Assembly: GCA_050303415.1 (NCBI GenBank)
Contig: JBNLBS010000006.1
Coordinates: 135,411 to 199,410, forward strand
Length of the DNA stretch: 64,000 nt
From: JBNLBS01 sp050303415
GTDB taxonomy: Bacteria; Pseudomonadota; Gammaproteobacteria; Methylococcales; Methylomonadaceae
Direction: 5' to 3'
In this document: positions 17,308 through 26,740 of the stretch, piece by piece
Layout: each line of letters begins with the position of its first letter
Position numbering within the stretch: the first letter of the stretch is position 1
Notes under the pieces: model-generated
What the model was told of the DNA's origin: nothing
The model's input: the letters and a program-made list of their open reading frames with translations, nothing else
Databases searched by the model: none
Translations under genes and position numbers: made by a program

Positions 17308-17658
17308 GCTTTCTTTAACATTAAAGATCACATCATCATCGCTTATTAAACCTTGATACGCATTCATATTTGTTCTCAGCTTTCTTCTGGCATTTAATTT
17401 TATTTGCACGGCTTCTGGTAATTCGGTAAATACAAATACCTGTTTATCCATTAATACATCAATTAAATCTTCTACAATTCTTACGACTTCATAATCAGTA
17501 CTTTTTAATGCCTTCTTGGCTCGATCAATCGAGTCGATTTTATGTAAAAAATCTAATAATTCAGGATTATTTGTTTCCAGCCATTGATCTTGTTCATTAG
17601 TTACCGAATCATGAATATCAATAATCTCACCTTTTTCATTTCTACTGACATATGGCAT
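17299..17658 (-). CDS. Conserved hypothetical protein of the Lap locus
   Basis: The 119-residue cytoplasmic protein has no signal peptide or membrane segment. Its pattern (MPYVSRNEKGEIIDIH, NPELLDFL, YEVVRIVEDLIDVLMDKQ, VFTELPEAVQIKL) belongs to a small family that databases often label 'tryptophan synthase subunit beta like', although no tryptophan synthase domain is visible. Function is unknown. It is divergent from the lapB-type exporter gene and upstream of the 81-aa gene, so a link to the adhesin system is suggested by position only. A Shine-Dalgarno AGGGGG precedes the ATG. Confidence 0.8.
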   Translation of the reverse strand: MPYVSRNEKGEIIDIHDSVTNEQDQWLETNNPELLDFLHKIDSIDRAKKALKSTDYEVVRIVEDLIDVLMDKQVFVFTELPEAVQIKLNARRKLRTNMNAYQGLISDDDVIFNVKESEK

Positions 17659-17786
17659 TTTAACCCCCTTGTAGGCATTAACCGTTTTAAAAATACGCTT
17701 ATCAAAATTTTATGCAATAATCTATGAACTATTTTGCAGTTTTAGTATTATTTATATAAAAAATTTTACTAAAATATATTTTATAT

Positions 17787-17815
17787 TTGACAGTTAATAA
17801 AATTTACTTTTAAAA
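17787..17815 (+). promoter_or_regulatory. Candidate promoter of the type I exporter operon
   Basis: TTGACA (17787-17792) is separated by 17 bases from TTAAAA (17810-17815) in a very AT-rich stretch. The start codon at 17844 lies about 20 bases beyond the predicted start site. The -10 box is imperfect. Confidence 0.4.
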
Positions 17816-17843
17816 AGCTTTTTAGCATCTACAATTTAATAAG

Positions 17844-19997
17844 ATGAATGAAACGAATACAACTGCCCAGACATCTGCTCAAACACGGAACCAGGACCCC
17901 TTACTTTCAGCTTTAATTTCAGTTTGTAAGCTTCTTAACACACCTCATTCTGCCGATGCTTTAACCGCTGGACTACCTTTAGTTAACAATAAATTAACAC
18001 CGGCCCTTTTTGTCAGGGCCGCTCAAAGAGCGCACCTCTCTACCGGTCTTGTTAAGCGCCCAATAGAAAAAATATCCAAATTGGTTCTGCCCGCCATTCT
18101 ACTCTTAAATGACAATAAAGCTTGCGTGTTGGTCGATATCAATTCAAATCAATATACAATTATTCTGCCGGAGACCGATTTAGGTGAAAAAGTCGTTGAT
18201 TTTGAAACATTAAATGATGAGTACACAGGCTCCGCTTTTTTTATTCAGGCTGAGCACAAATTTGACAACAGAACCGCCGACTCTATTACGCCAAAGGCTA
18301 AACATTGGTTCTGGGATGTTATTTTTAAATCCTGGCCGATTTATATCGAGGTATTGGTCGCCTCTCTTCTAATTAATATGGTGGCGCTTGCTTCACCATT
18401 GTTTATTATGAATGTCTATGACCGTGTAGTACCTAATCATGCACTGGAAACACTTTGGGTTTTAGCGATAGGTGTACTTACCGTCTATTTATTCGATTTA
18501 ATTATGAAATCGTTACGGGGGTACTTTATTGATGCGGCCGGAAAACGATCTGACATTATTTTATCCGCTACCATTTTTGAAAAAGTTTTAGGTATAAAAA
18601 TGGAATCCCGCCCTCCTTCTGTTGGGGCGTTTGCAAATAATTTACATGAATTCGAATCCTTTAGAGATTTTTTAACTTCTGCGACATTGACAACGTTAAT
18701 CGATCTACCCTTTCTTTTCATCTTTATTTCTGTCATCTATATGATTGGTGGCAATATCGCTTTTATTCCCTTATCAGTTTTACCGTTAGCGATTCTAATT
18801 GGTGTTGCAGTACAAACGCCGCTAAAAAACACCATCAATGAATTGTTTCAATATTCCGCTCAAAAAGGCGCCACCTTAGTCGAATCTCTTATCAATCTTG
18901 ATTCCATCAAGACCAGTGGCGCAGAAGGCCAGATGCAAAGGCAGTGGGAGCAAAATATTGGCCAAATATCTCGCCTTGGGCTTAAATCACGTTTTTTATC
19001 GTCAATCGCCGTCAATATGACCTCTTTTTTACAACAAATTTCCACGGTATTTGTTGTTATTCTGGGCGTTTATAAGATATCAGAAGGTGACCTGACTACA
19101 GGTGGACTGATTGCCTGTACCATTTTAACCGGTCGGTCTTTAGCACCGGTTGCACAAGTTGCTTCGTTACTTACCCGATATCACCAGGCCAAGGCGTCCT
19201 TATCCTCATTAAACAAGATGATGTCTTTACCTGTTGAACGGGAACCAGGAAAGAATTTTCTGCATCGCCCTTCATTTAAAGGCGCCATTGAATTTAAAAA
19301 CATTTCTTTTAGCTACCCTGGGCAGCCTGTCAATGCACTAGAAAAAATATCTTTTAAAATTGCTGCTGGTGAACGCGTTGGGTTTATTGGCCGAATCGGT
19401 TCCGGAAAAAGCACTATTGAAAAACTAATGCTCGGCCTCTATGAAGCCCAGGAAGGTTCAATTCTCATTGACGGCACCGATATCAGACAAATAGATCCAT
19501 CCGACTTACGCCGCCAAGTCGGTTATGTGCCGCAGGACATATCGCTAATGTTTGGCAGTGTTAAAGATAATATTACCATGGGCTCGCGCTTTGCCAGTGA
19601 CGAAGCTATTCTCAGAGCGGCAGAAATTGTGGGAGTCACCAACTTTGTTAATAAACATCCTGCCGGTTTTGATATGCCGGTCGGCGAGGGTGGTTCATCC
19701 CTCTCAGGAGGACAGCGACAAAGTGTCGCTGTGGCCAGGGCACTGTTATTATCACCGCCAATCTATATTCTGGATGAACCCAGCAACTCCATGGACAACA
19801 GCACTGAAGAAATCTTTAAACAACGTTTTGCCAAGCACTTAACAACTGAAACGCTGATTTTAGTCACCCATAAGGCATCTTTGCTAACATTAGTTGACAG
19901 ACTTATAGTTATGGATGGTGCAAAAATTGTGGCGGACGGTGCTAAAGACATTGTTCTCGAAGCATTAAAACAAGGTCAAATCAAGGTATCTGGTTAA
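17844..19997 (+). CDS. lapB: Type I secretion ABC transporter, LapB type
   Basis: This 717-residue inner-membrane ATPase powers export of the adhesins. Residues about 17-145 form a C39 peptidase-like domain without the catalytic cysteine, as in LapB and HlyB, which bind rather than cut the substrate. Six transmembrane helices lie at about 165-450. The ATPase domain has Walker A GRIGSGKST (about 515-523), the signature LSGGQRQ (about 619) and Walker B IYILDEPSNSMD. The HlyD-type gene starts 4 bases later. No strong Shine-Dalgarno precedes the ATG. The adhesin genes on the opposite strand are the obvious substrates. Confidence 0.93.
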   Translation: MNETNTTAQTSAQTRNQDPLLSALISVCKLLNTPHSADALTAGLPLVNNKLTPALFVRAAQRAHLSTGLVKRPIEKISKLVLPAILLLNDNKACVLVDINSNQYTIILPETDLGEKVVDFETLNDEYTGSAFFIQAEHKFDNRTADSITPKAKHWFWDVIFKSWPIYIEVLVASLLINMVALASPLFIMNVYDRVVPNHALETLWVLAIGVLTVYLFDLIMKSLRGYFIDAAGKRSDIILSATIFEKVLGIKMESRPPSVGAFANNLHEFESFRDFLTSATLTTLIDLPFLFIFISVIYMIGGNIAFIPLSVLPLAILIGVAVQTPLKNTINELFQYSAQKGATLVESLINLDSIKTSGAEGQMQRQWEQNIGQISRLGLKSRFLSSIAVNMTSFLQQISTVFVVILGVYKISEGDLTTGGLIACTILTGRSLAPVAQVASLLTRYHQAKASLSSLNKMMSLPVEREPGKNFLHRPSFKGAIEFKNISFSYPGQPVNALEKISFKIAAGERVGFIGRIGSGKSTIEKLMLGLYEAQEGSILIDGTDIRQIDPSDLRRQVGYVPQDISLMFGSVKDNITMGSRFASDEAILRAAEIVGVTNFVNKHPAGFDMPVGEGGSSLSGGQRQSVAVARALLLSPPIYILDEPSNSMDNSTEEIFKQRFAKHLTTETLILVTHKASLLTLVDRLIVMDGAKIVADGAKDIVLEALKQGQIKVSG

Positions 19998-20000
19998 AGT

Positions 20001-21383
20001 ATGTTAAAAAAATTATTAACTGATTTTTTACCAAAAAAGGGGTTTGAAATAATATCCAACTCAAAAATAAACGATGAAGATCAGGCGTTTTTAAGCGATG
20101 TTAATGCCGCCAATCTCTATGGCGCCTCAATACATAGCCATATTATGTTATGGCTTACTTTTTTATTTTTTGTTATAGCACTTATTTGGGCTAATTTTGC
20201 CACTTTGGACGAAGTCACCCGAGGCATGGGTAAAACCATACCGTCCAGCCATATTCAGGTAGTACAAAACTTAGAAGGCGGGATTCTTTCAGATATCCTG
20301 GTAAAGGAAGGTCAGCTGGTTGAAAAAGGCCAGGTTCTGTTACAGCTCGATGCGGTACGGTTTGCCTCTTCATACAATGAAACCAAATTAAAATATTATG
20401 AACTTTTAGCCACTACCGCCCGATTAACGGCAGAAGTAAATCAAAAGGAAATGAAAATGCCCGTAGAAGTTATTAAAATGGCGCCTAATATTGCGAAAAA
20501 TGCCCGCCAATTATTAACTTCAAGACAAAATAATTTAAACGCCAACAAAAAAATTCTTGAGGAACAGATTCGACAAAAAGAACAGGACCTGATTGAATTA
20601 AAATCAAAAGCCAGAAAAATATCAAGAAGTTACTCACTTTTGCAACAAGAATTAAAAATGTCCGAACCTTTGGTTGCTGAAGGCGCACTATCTCAAGTTG
20701 AACTGCTTCGTTTAAAACGCAATGCCAATGACTTAAGGGGAGAGCTGACAGCGGCACGCCTGTCCATTCCAAGGCTGGAATCATCACTGGATGAAGCAAA
20801 AAATAAACTCTCTGAGCTGGAAATACGTTTTCATACCGAAGCACTTGAAGAACTTAACCTGGCTAAAGCAGAATTGGCCAGAACCTCCGAAACTGTCCTC
20901 GCACTGGAAGACAGAGTGACACGAACAAAAGTTTTATCACCGGTTAAAGGCACAATAAAACAGCTTAAAGTAACCACTATTGGCGGTGTTGTACAACCGG
21001 GCATGGATCTGGTGGAAATTGTTCCTTTGGAGGATGTTCTCTTAGTTGAAGCCCAGGTCAGGCCCGCCGATATTGCTTTTCTTAGACCCGGCCAAAAAGC
21101 AATGGTTAAATTAACAGCATACGATTTCTCTATCTATGGCGGCCTTGAAGCTGAACTGCAACATATCAGTGCCGATACTATTACCAATGAAGAAGATGGT
21201 GAAAGCTACTATATAATTCGCTTAAGCACTAATAAGAACTTCTTGGAAAAAAATGGTGAAAAACTTAGAATTATCTCCGGCATGACCGCAGAGGTTGATA
21301 TTTTAACTGGAAAAAAATCGGTTTTAGACTATCTCTTAAAACCAATCCTAAAAGCTAAAAATAGAGCGTTAAGAGAGCGTTAA
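20001..21383 (+). CDS. lapC: Type I secretion membrane fusion protein, LapC/HlyD type
   Basis: The 460-residue protein bridges the inner-membrane ABC transporter and the outer-membrane TolC-like pore. One transmembrane helix lies near residues 45-68 (IMLWLTFLFFVIALIWANFA). A biotinyl-lipoyl half-motif follows (VVQNLEGGILSDILVKEGQLVEKGQVLLQLD). Long coiled coils lie at about 155-310, then the second lipoyl half (VLSPVKGTIKQLKVTTIGGVVQPG) and a beta-barrel end. It lies 4 bases after the ABC transporter gene, so the two are co-translated. Confidence 0.93.
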   Translation: MLKKLLTDFLPKKGFEIISNSKINDEDQAFLSDVNAANLYGASIHSHIMLWLTFLFFVIALIWANFATLDEVTRGMGKTIPSSHIQVVQNLEGGILSDILVKEGQLVEKGQVLLQLDAVRFASSYNETKLKYYELLATTARLTAEVNQKEMKMPVEVIKMAPNIAKNARQLLTSRQNNLNANKKILEEQIRQKEQDLIELKSKARKISRSYSLLQQELKMSEPLVAEGALSQVELLRLKRNANDLRGELTAARLSIPRLESSLDEAKNKLSELEIRFHTEALEELNLAKAELARTSETVLALEDRVTRTKVLSPVKGTIKQLKVTTIGGVVQPGMDLVEIVPLEDVLLVEAQVRPADIAFLRPGQKAMVKLTAYDFSIYGGLEAELQHISADTITNEEDGESYYIIRLSTNKNFLEKNGEKLRIISGMTAEVDILTGKKSVLDYLLKPILKAKNRALRER

Positions 21384-21418
21384 TTGCAAGCAAGTAACTT
21401 TATTTGTGAGATTTTAAT

Positions 21419-22048
21419 GTGAGTCATATATCAATATATTCTGATAACAATAAACTGATCAGCTCATGGACATCCCAATTGTCATCCATTCATCAGGTTG
21501 ACCGTTTTCTTGTCGACTCTGAAGTTCTTGATCAGGATGTGATTATTATTGATACACAAATAATTGATGACAATGGCGAACTTCTGGCCCTTTTTAATAA
21601 CAAAGGAACCCGTTTTCTTGTTGTTGGCGAAAACTGGCCGGAACAAAAACAAATCAATGCTTTGGTACATGGTGCCGCCGGATACTGTGACCTTAATGTA
21701 CCGACTCAATTATTACTGACAGCCATAGAATGCATTTTAAGGGGTGATATCTGGATTCAACGCCATCTTATTCCCAAAGTTATCGGTACATTGGTACAAA
21801 TGAAATCACCGGTTATCGAACCAACTACTGATAATGAAAAAATTAAATCTGCAGAACTGTTAAAGACTCTTTCCAATCGTGAGATGGATGTCGCAAAAAT
21901 GATTCAGGCCGGAGAGAATAATAAAACCATCGCTTCAAAGCTGCATATCTCTGAAAGAACTGTCAAAGCCCATCTGACGTCTATTTTTAGAAAACTAAAT
22001 GTCACTGACCGGTTACATTTAGCCTTATTTATTAAAGAATTGAGTTGA
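21419..22048 (+). CDS. LuxR-family regulator with degenerate receiver domain
   Basis: This 209-residue DNA-binding protein is embedded in the exporter operon. The C-terminal LuxR helix-turn-helix is clear at 150-207 (LSNREMDVAKMI, NKTIASKLHISERTVKAHL, IFRKLNVTDR). The N-terminal half resembles a receiver, with a possible Asp45 (VIIIDTQ), but the second acidic residue of the usual pair and the conserved lysine are missing (GYCDLNV). Phosphorylation control is therefore doubtful. WIQR at 112-115 lies where the VpsT/CsgD-type regulators carry W[FLM][TS]R, their c-di-GMP contact; this is suggestive only, since similar sequences occur in other LuxR proteins. The start is GTG. Control of the adhesin genes is inferred. 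Confidence 0.85.
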   Translation: MSHISIYSDNNKLISSWTSQLSSIHQVDRFLVDSEVLDQDVIIIDTQIIDDNGELLALFNNKGTRFLVVGENWPEQKQINALVHGAAGYCDLNVPTQLLLTAIECILRGDIWIQRHLIPKVIGTLVQMKSPVIEPTTDNEKIKSAELLKTLSNREMDVAKMIQAGENNKTIASKLHISERTVKAHLTSIFRKLNVTDRLHLALFIKELS

Positions 22049-22206
22049 CCAATCGAGTTAAGTAAGCTAACTTTATAAGTTAAAAGAATCATTTCAAAAG
22101 TTAATTAAATCAATTAGGTGGGATTACTTATTAATCCATATTGCATCAAGAATTAATTTTTGGAGCCATTCAAAAAATTATTTAGCTTAATTATTTAGAG
22201 GGAAGT

Positions 22207-23571
22207 ATGAAAATTAAAACAGCACTCAGCGTAAGCTCTATAGCTGCTTGTATCGCATTCACGCCTTTGGTCTCGGCACAAACATTACAAGAGGTGCTGC
22301 AGGAAACCATCGATAATAACCCAGAAGTCCAGTCAGCAAGGTCTGAACGTCGGGCTGTTGAGAATGAAATCGACCAAGCTAAGTCAGAGTATTTCCCTAC
22401 TATTGATATTGCTGCCGGCATTGGCTGGGAACAATCATCCAACCCAACCACTCGAAGCCGCAAGTGTGATCCCACAGGTGGCGGTTGCGATAACTCAGTC
22501 TCCTATGGCCGAGAAGAAACATCGATTCAATTAAGACAAATGATTTTTGACGGCCTGGCTACCCCCAGTGAGGTAGAGCGCCATAAAGCCAGAACCAATG
22601 CCAGGGCTTATACTGTTTTTGGTCGATCTGAAATTACCGCATTGAGCGCAGTTGAAGCCTATATCAATGTTCTTCGCCGTCAAGAACTGCTTGACTTGGC
22701 TAAAGAAAACCTTTTGGTTCATCAACGAACAAATGACCAGATTGCATTACGTAGCGAACGAGGTATCGGTAGAAAAGCGGATGCCGACCAGTCAGCTGGT
22801 CGTTTGTCATTGGCAGAAAAAAATGTCTTATCCGAAGTCGGCAACCTTAAAGATGCAAAAACCGCTTTTTTAAGAGTTGTCGGTACACTGCCAAAAGAAC
22901 TTGAGGAAATTTCTGCACCGGAAGACGCTTTACCGGAAAACATTGATGAGGCCGTTGAACAAGCTGTACAAAACCACCCTATCTTAAAATCAGCAAACTC
23001 TGACGTAGACTCTGCGTTAGCGCAACATAAAACTGCCCGGGCCGCCTATATGCCGCGCATTGATTTTGAAGCAGGTGCATCACATAATAATGACCTGGAT
23101 GGTATTAAAGGTAAAAATGAAGATGCTTATGCAATGTTACGTCTTCGATACAATATTTTTAAAGGCGGTAAAGATTACGCACGACGCAAAGAAACAGCTC
23201 AGTTAATCAATCAAGCTAAAAACATCAGAGATAATACATACAGACAAGTTGTTGAAAGTATGCGTTTATCATGGGTCGCCTATCAAACAATAAAAAGTCA
23301 AATGGCTTTTTTTGAGGGCCATAGAGATGCCATCATCAAAACCAATATTGCCTATCAAAAACAATTTAATATTGGTCAACGTACCCTGCTTGATTTACTT
23401 GATACGGCTAACGAAATGTATGTGGCAAAAAGTGCCTATACCAATGCAAAATACGACGTTTTATTTTCGCAATACCGTATATTGGCCAGTAAAGGCTTTT
23501 TAAACCGCTATGCCGGGGTAAAACTACCAGAAGAAATCAAAACTCTGGAAGAGGCGGAAAACGAGATATAA
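22207..23571 (+). CDS. TolC-family outer-membrane channel, LapE type
   Basis: The 454-residue outer-membrane protein is the exit duct for type I secretion. It has a signal peptide (MKIKTALSVSSIAACIAFTPLVSAQ) and the TolC repeat pattern: TLQEVLQETIDNNPEVQSAR at the start, VEAYINVLRRQELLDLAKEN in the first half and ALAQHKTARAAYMPRIDFEAG in the second. The end of the second half, RTLLDLLDTANEMYVAKSAY, is diagnostic. Shine-Dalgarno AGAGGGA lies 6 bases before the ATG. It follows the LuxR gene by 158 bases. The retention modules of the adhesins would plug this pore. A strong terminator follows. Confidence 0.93.
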   Translation: MKIKTALSVSSIAACIAFTPLVSAQTLQEVLQETIDNNPEVQSARSERRAVENEIDQAKSEYFPTIDIAAGIGWEQSSNPTTRSRKCDPTGGGCDNSVSYGREETSIQLRQMIFDGLATPSEVERHKARTNARAYTVFGRSEITALSAVEAYINVLRRQELLDLAKENLLVHQRTNDQIALRSERGIGRKADADQSAGRLSLAEKNVLSEVGNLKDAKTAFLRVVGTLPKELEEISAPEDALPENIDEAVEQAVQNHPILKSANSDVDSALAQHKTARAAYMPRIDFEAGASHNNDLDGIKGKNEDAYAMLRLRYNIFKGGKDYARRKETAQLINQAKNIRDNTYRQVVESMRLSWVAYQTIKSQMAFFEGHRDAIIKTNIAYQKQFNIGQRTLLDLLDTANEMYVAKSAYTNAKYDVLFSQYRILASKGFLNRYAGVKLPEEIKTLEEAENEI

Positions 23572-23594
23572 GTCAGTAAAAATACTGATGCATT

Positions 23595-23629
23595 AAAAAA
23601 GCATTACCTTAATGGGTAATGCTTTTTTA
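23595..23629 (+). terminator. Intrinsic terminator after the TolC-type gene
   Basis: GCATTACC (23601-23608) pairs with GGTAATGC (23615-23622) around a 6-base loop, followed by T6 (23623-23628). An A-run upstream makes it partly bidirectional. It separates the exporter operon from lapD. Confidence 0.9.
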
Positions 23630-23839
23630 TGATTCGTTTTCTCACCTTCAAACCAAGCTTTTCTAATCTGTTACCTCTTAAGATTAAGATAAACGCTTGT
23701 TAACTCCCCCTCGTCAGCGACACTAATCTAAAAAAATAATATTAAGCTTAACGTGACTGTTTTATTGACTACATGAATTCATTCACATGACAAGAGCATA
23801 GGTCTTCATAATTCTACTGATATAACAGGATACAGAATA

Positions 23840-25750
23840 ATGACATTATCCAAGCAGCTGTTAATTCTAATTTCAACCTTATTTTTAATGATATTTAGCG
23901 TTAACTTTATAATAAGTGTCGATAATATTAGAAGTTATTTAGAAGGTGAATCAGAAGTACATGCTCAGGATACAGCCACCTCACTAGGACTGTCTTTAAG
24001 CCCTTATATGGTCAATGAAACTGACCCTGTCATAGAAACCATGATGAATGCCATTTTTGATATGGGCTATTATCAGGAAATAAAGCTGGTTAATGTCGAC
24101 AATAAGCCGTTAATAACCTTAACAAATAAAAAAGAATACGAAGGTATTCCCGACTGGCTGATTAAATATATCCCGATGAAAACAGCCATCGCTGAAAGCG
24201 AAATAAGTTCTGGCTGGAACATTAGCGGTACTGTCTACGTTACCATTAACCCTGGTTATGCTTACCGCAAGTTATACCAACAAGTGACCAGTAGCTTTTA
24301 TTATTCATTAGGTGCATTTGCTTTATCTATTTCTCTACTATTAATTGTCCTGCACTTCACTTTATCCTCTCTAAAACAAATAGATAAAATGGCTTTAACC
24401 ATTGCTGCAGGTGAATTTATCACGATAGACAATCTGCCGTGGACAACAGAAGTGAGAAATGTCACCAAGTCAATGAACACAATGTCCAAGAAAATTGAAA
24501 TGGTCATTACCAAACTCAATTTAAAACTGGATGTAATCGGTAGAAAAATTAAAAAAGACGATCTAACCGGTTTGAACAAAAAAAGCAGTTTCGATACAGA
24601 TCTGAAAAAAATATTCATATCCAATTCAGATATTAAAGCCTATATTTTTATTATCAAAATTGATAGCTTGGCCAATCTGGTTAAAGAACTGGACAACACT
24701 GCTATTGATCAATTTTTAAAAGATGTTGCCAATGTCTTGAACAATATTTCAGCACCAACTGAAGATATTAAAATATCAACTTACCGATTTTTTGGCTCCG
24801 AATTTGCCATGCTCTTAAAACATGCAACACATGAACAAACCGAGTCCATAGCCAAACAATTAAGCATTGCTTTTACCGAACTCGGTGAAAAATATCAACG
24901 CACCGATATTGCACATATCGGTGTTGCCCCATTTGATCCGTTTGGCACTATTGACGGAATCATATTAGCTGCCAATGAAGCTTATGAACAAGCGCAGCTA
25001 ATTGGTGCCAACAGTTACTTCATCAGAACTAACGTAGACCAGGCCAAAGATATTTCTGAATGGAAAGAACTGGTTTTTAATATTGTCGATAATCAAGACT
25101 ACAGTGTTTCTTTCATTGGCGAAGTTAAAGACTGTAAAACCCAAAAAACGATAATGGAAGAAGCCTTTACCCAGGCGCTTGATAAAAATGGCGATACTAT
25201 TTCAATCGGCACCTTTGTTTCGATTGCAGAAAAATTTTCAAAAATTATTGATTTGGATATAGGCGTCACTTCTCGAGTTATCGACTATATCAACAATGAA
25301 AATATTCAACATTCAGTGGCTATAAATTTATCCACCAGAACCATTAAAAGCAGCACCTATCGTGCCTGGCTGACCGATTTGTTACGACACAACCAGGCCA
25401 TTGCTCAACAGCTGGTTTTCAGTATTTCTGCCTATGCTGTTGCCAAAGAAGTGCCGGTATTTAAAGAATTTATTTCTTTCGCACATCAACTCGGCGCCAA
25501 AGTTATGATTAAAAGATTTGATACCGACTCTATGTCACCTAAAGTAGCACAGGATTTAAATCCCGACTTTATCAGGCTGACTCGGGATATCAGTAAAGAT
25601 GTTTACACTGATGATAGAAAAAAATCATTTATCGAATCGATGATTAGTATCGGTGAGCTTTTGGATATCAGTATTCTGGCGGAGAATGTTGACAATGAAA
25701 ATGATCTTAACTGTATAGAAACTATCGGTATTTCAGGTACAAGTCAGTAA
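23840..25750 (+). CDS. lapD: LapD-type c-di-GMP receptor, degenerate GGDEF-EAL
   Basis: LapD is an inner-membrane receptor that binds c-di-GMP in its cytoplasmic EAL domain and holds the protease LapG in the periplasm. The 636 residues show an N-terminal helix (6-26), a periplasmic LapD/MoxY domain (about 27-152), a second helix (153-172), HAMP (about 173-225), GGDEF-like (about 237-400) and EAL-like (about 410-630) domains. The GGDEF signature is replaced by FFGSEF (about 317-322) and EAL by EVK (about 427-429), so both enzymes should be inactive. Trp126 in GWNISGTVYV matches the tryptophan that contacts LapG. The protein stops just after ENVDNENDL...IGISG, a little short of the usual EAL end. 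lapG starts 5 bases later. Confidence 0.93.
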   Translation: MTLSKQLLILISTLFLMIFSVNFIISVDNIRSYLEGESEVHAQDTATSLGLSLSPYMVNETDPVIETMMNAIFDMGYYQEIKLVNVDNKPLITLTNKKEYEGIPDWLIKYIPMKTAIAESEISSGWNISGTVYVTINPGYAYRKLYQQVTSSFYYSLGAFALSISLLLIVLHFTLSSLKQIDKMALTIAAGEFITIDNLPWTTEVRNVTKSMNTMSKKIEMVITKLNLKLDVIGRKIKKDDLTGLNKKSSFDTDLKKIFISNSDIKAYIFIIKIDSLANLVKELDNTAIDQFLKDVANVLNNISAPTEDIKISTYRFFGSEFAMLLKHATHEQTESIAKQLSIAFTELGEKYQRTDIAHIGVAPFDPFGTIDGIILAANEAYEQAQLIGANSYFIRTNVDQAKDISEWKELVFNIVDNQDYSVSFIGEVKDCKTQKTIMEEAFTQALDKNGDTISIGTFVSIAEKFSKIIDLDIGVTSRVIDYINNENIQHSVAINLSTRTIKSSTYRAWLTDLLRHNQAIAQQLVFSISAYAVAKEVPVFKEFISFAHQLGAKVMIKRFDTDSMSPKVAQDLNPDFIRLTRDISKDVYTDDRKKSFIESMISIGELLDISILAENVDNENDLNCIETIGISGTSQ

Positions 25751-25755
25751 TCAAT

Positions 25756-26481
25756 GTGAACGCTAAATTCATAATATTGGCTTTTATTCGGCATATACTA
25801 AAAAGCGCACAAAGGTTTAACCTTTGTTGCGCACAAAAGTATGCCTTACTGTTGTCATTTCTGTTTGCCTTCGCAGTGGCATTCAGTGTTTCAGCCACGC
25901 TGGAAATAAGTGATGTTTTACTGTCAAAAATTAAAACAAAATATGGTGCCGAAGCGGCTGATAGAATCGTTTTATGGCAAAAATTAGTACGTACTGCCAA
26001 GGATCAGCCGGAACAGGAAAAATTAAGACTGGTCAATAATTTCTTTAATCAACGTATAGACTTTGTTGATGATATTTATTTATGGGGTGTGAATGACTAT
26101 TGGGCAACGCCGGTAGAATTTTTAGCCAAGGGGGCAGGGGATTGTGAAGACTATTCTATCGCTAAATACTTTACCTTATTGGAACTGGGCGTATCTGAAA
26201 AAAAAATGCGCATTACCTATGTAAAAGCTTTAAATCTTAATCAAGCACATATGGTTTTGACTTATTTTTCTACACCTAGGTCTGTTCCCATTGTTCTGGA
26301 TAATTTAATTCCGCAAATAAAATCAGCTACTAATCGTAAAGACTTACTGCCTGTCTATAGCTTTAACGGTTCCGGCTTATGGCTGGCAAAAGCAAAAGGC
26401 AGTGGTAAACGAGTTGGTGGAGTAAGCCGATTAAGCATGTGGACCGAACTAAAAAACAGGATGTTAAACAACAGCTTCTAA
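25756..26481 (+). CDS. lapG: LapG-type periplasmic adhesin protease
   Basis: LapG is a calcium-dependent transglutaminase-like cysteine protease that cuts after the retention module of LapA adhesins. The 241-residue protein starts with a hydrophobic export segment (about 28-46, YALLLSFLFAFAVAFSVSA). The catalytic triad is visible as C130 in GAGDCEDYSIAKY, H165 in NQAHMVL and D182 in VLDNL; the acidic residues around C130 match the calcium site. The GTG start lies 5 bases after the lapD stop, so the two are translationally coupled. Both adhesins of the locus carry a TAAG target. Confidence 0.95.
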   Translation: MNAKFIILAFIRHILKSAQRFNLCCAQKYALLLSFLFAFAVAFSVSATLEISDVLLSKIKTKYGAEAADRIVLWQKLVRTAKDQPEQEKLRLVNNFFNQRIDFVDDIYLWGVNDYWATPVEFLAKGAGDCEDYSIAKYFTLLELGVSEKKMRITYVKALNLNQAHMVLTYFSTPRSVPIVLDNLIPQIKSATNRKDLLPVYSFNGSGLWLAKAKGSGKRVGGVSRLSMWTELKNRMLNNSF

Positions 26482-26740
26482 GGCCAATTGACTTGCAGTG
26501 CATTAACACTCATGCATAAAGAGCACTATCCATCAAAATCTTTTCGTTAACAGTAAAACATCCTCCGTTGATATATTCCTTATTTTTTTCATCTGAATTA
26601 GTCTACAAGTATGCGCAATTTTAATTGAGAACGTTTGCCTTAGAAAAAAATATCCAACACTCTTTATTATCTTTGGGCCACGTCAAGCGAACAGCTGGTA
26701 ATAATTTTTATTAGTCATAACCTTCTTGAAAGTCTATTAT

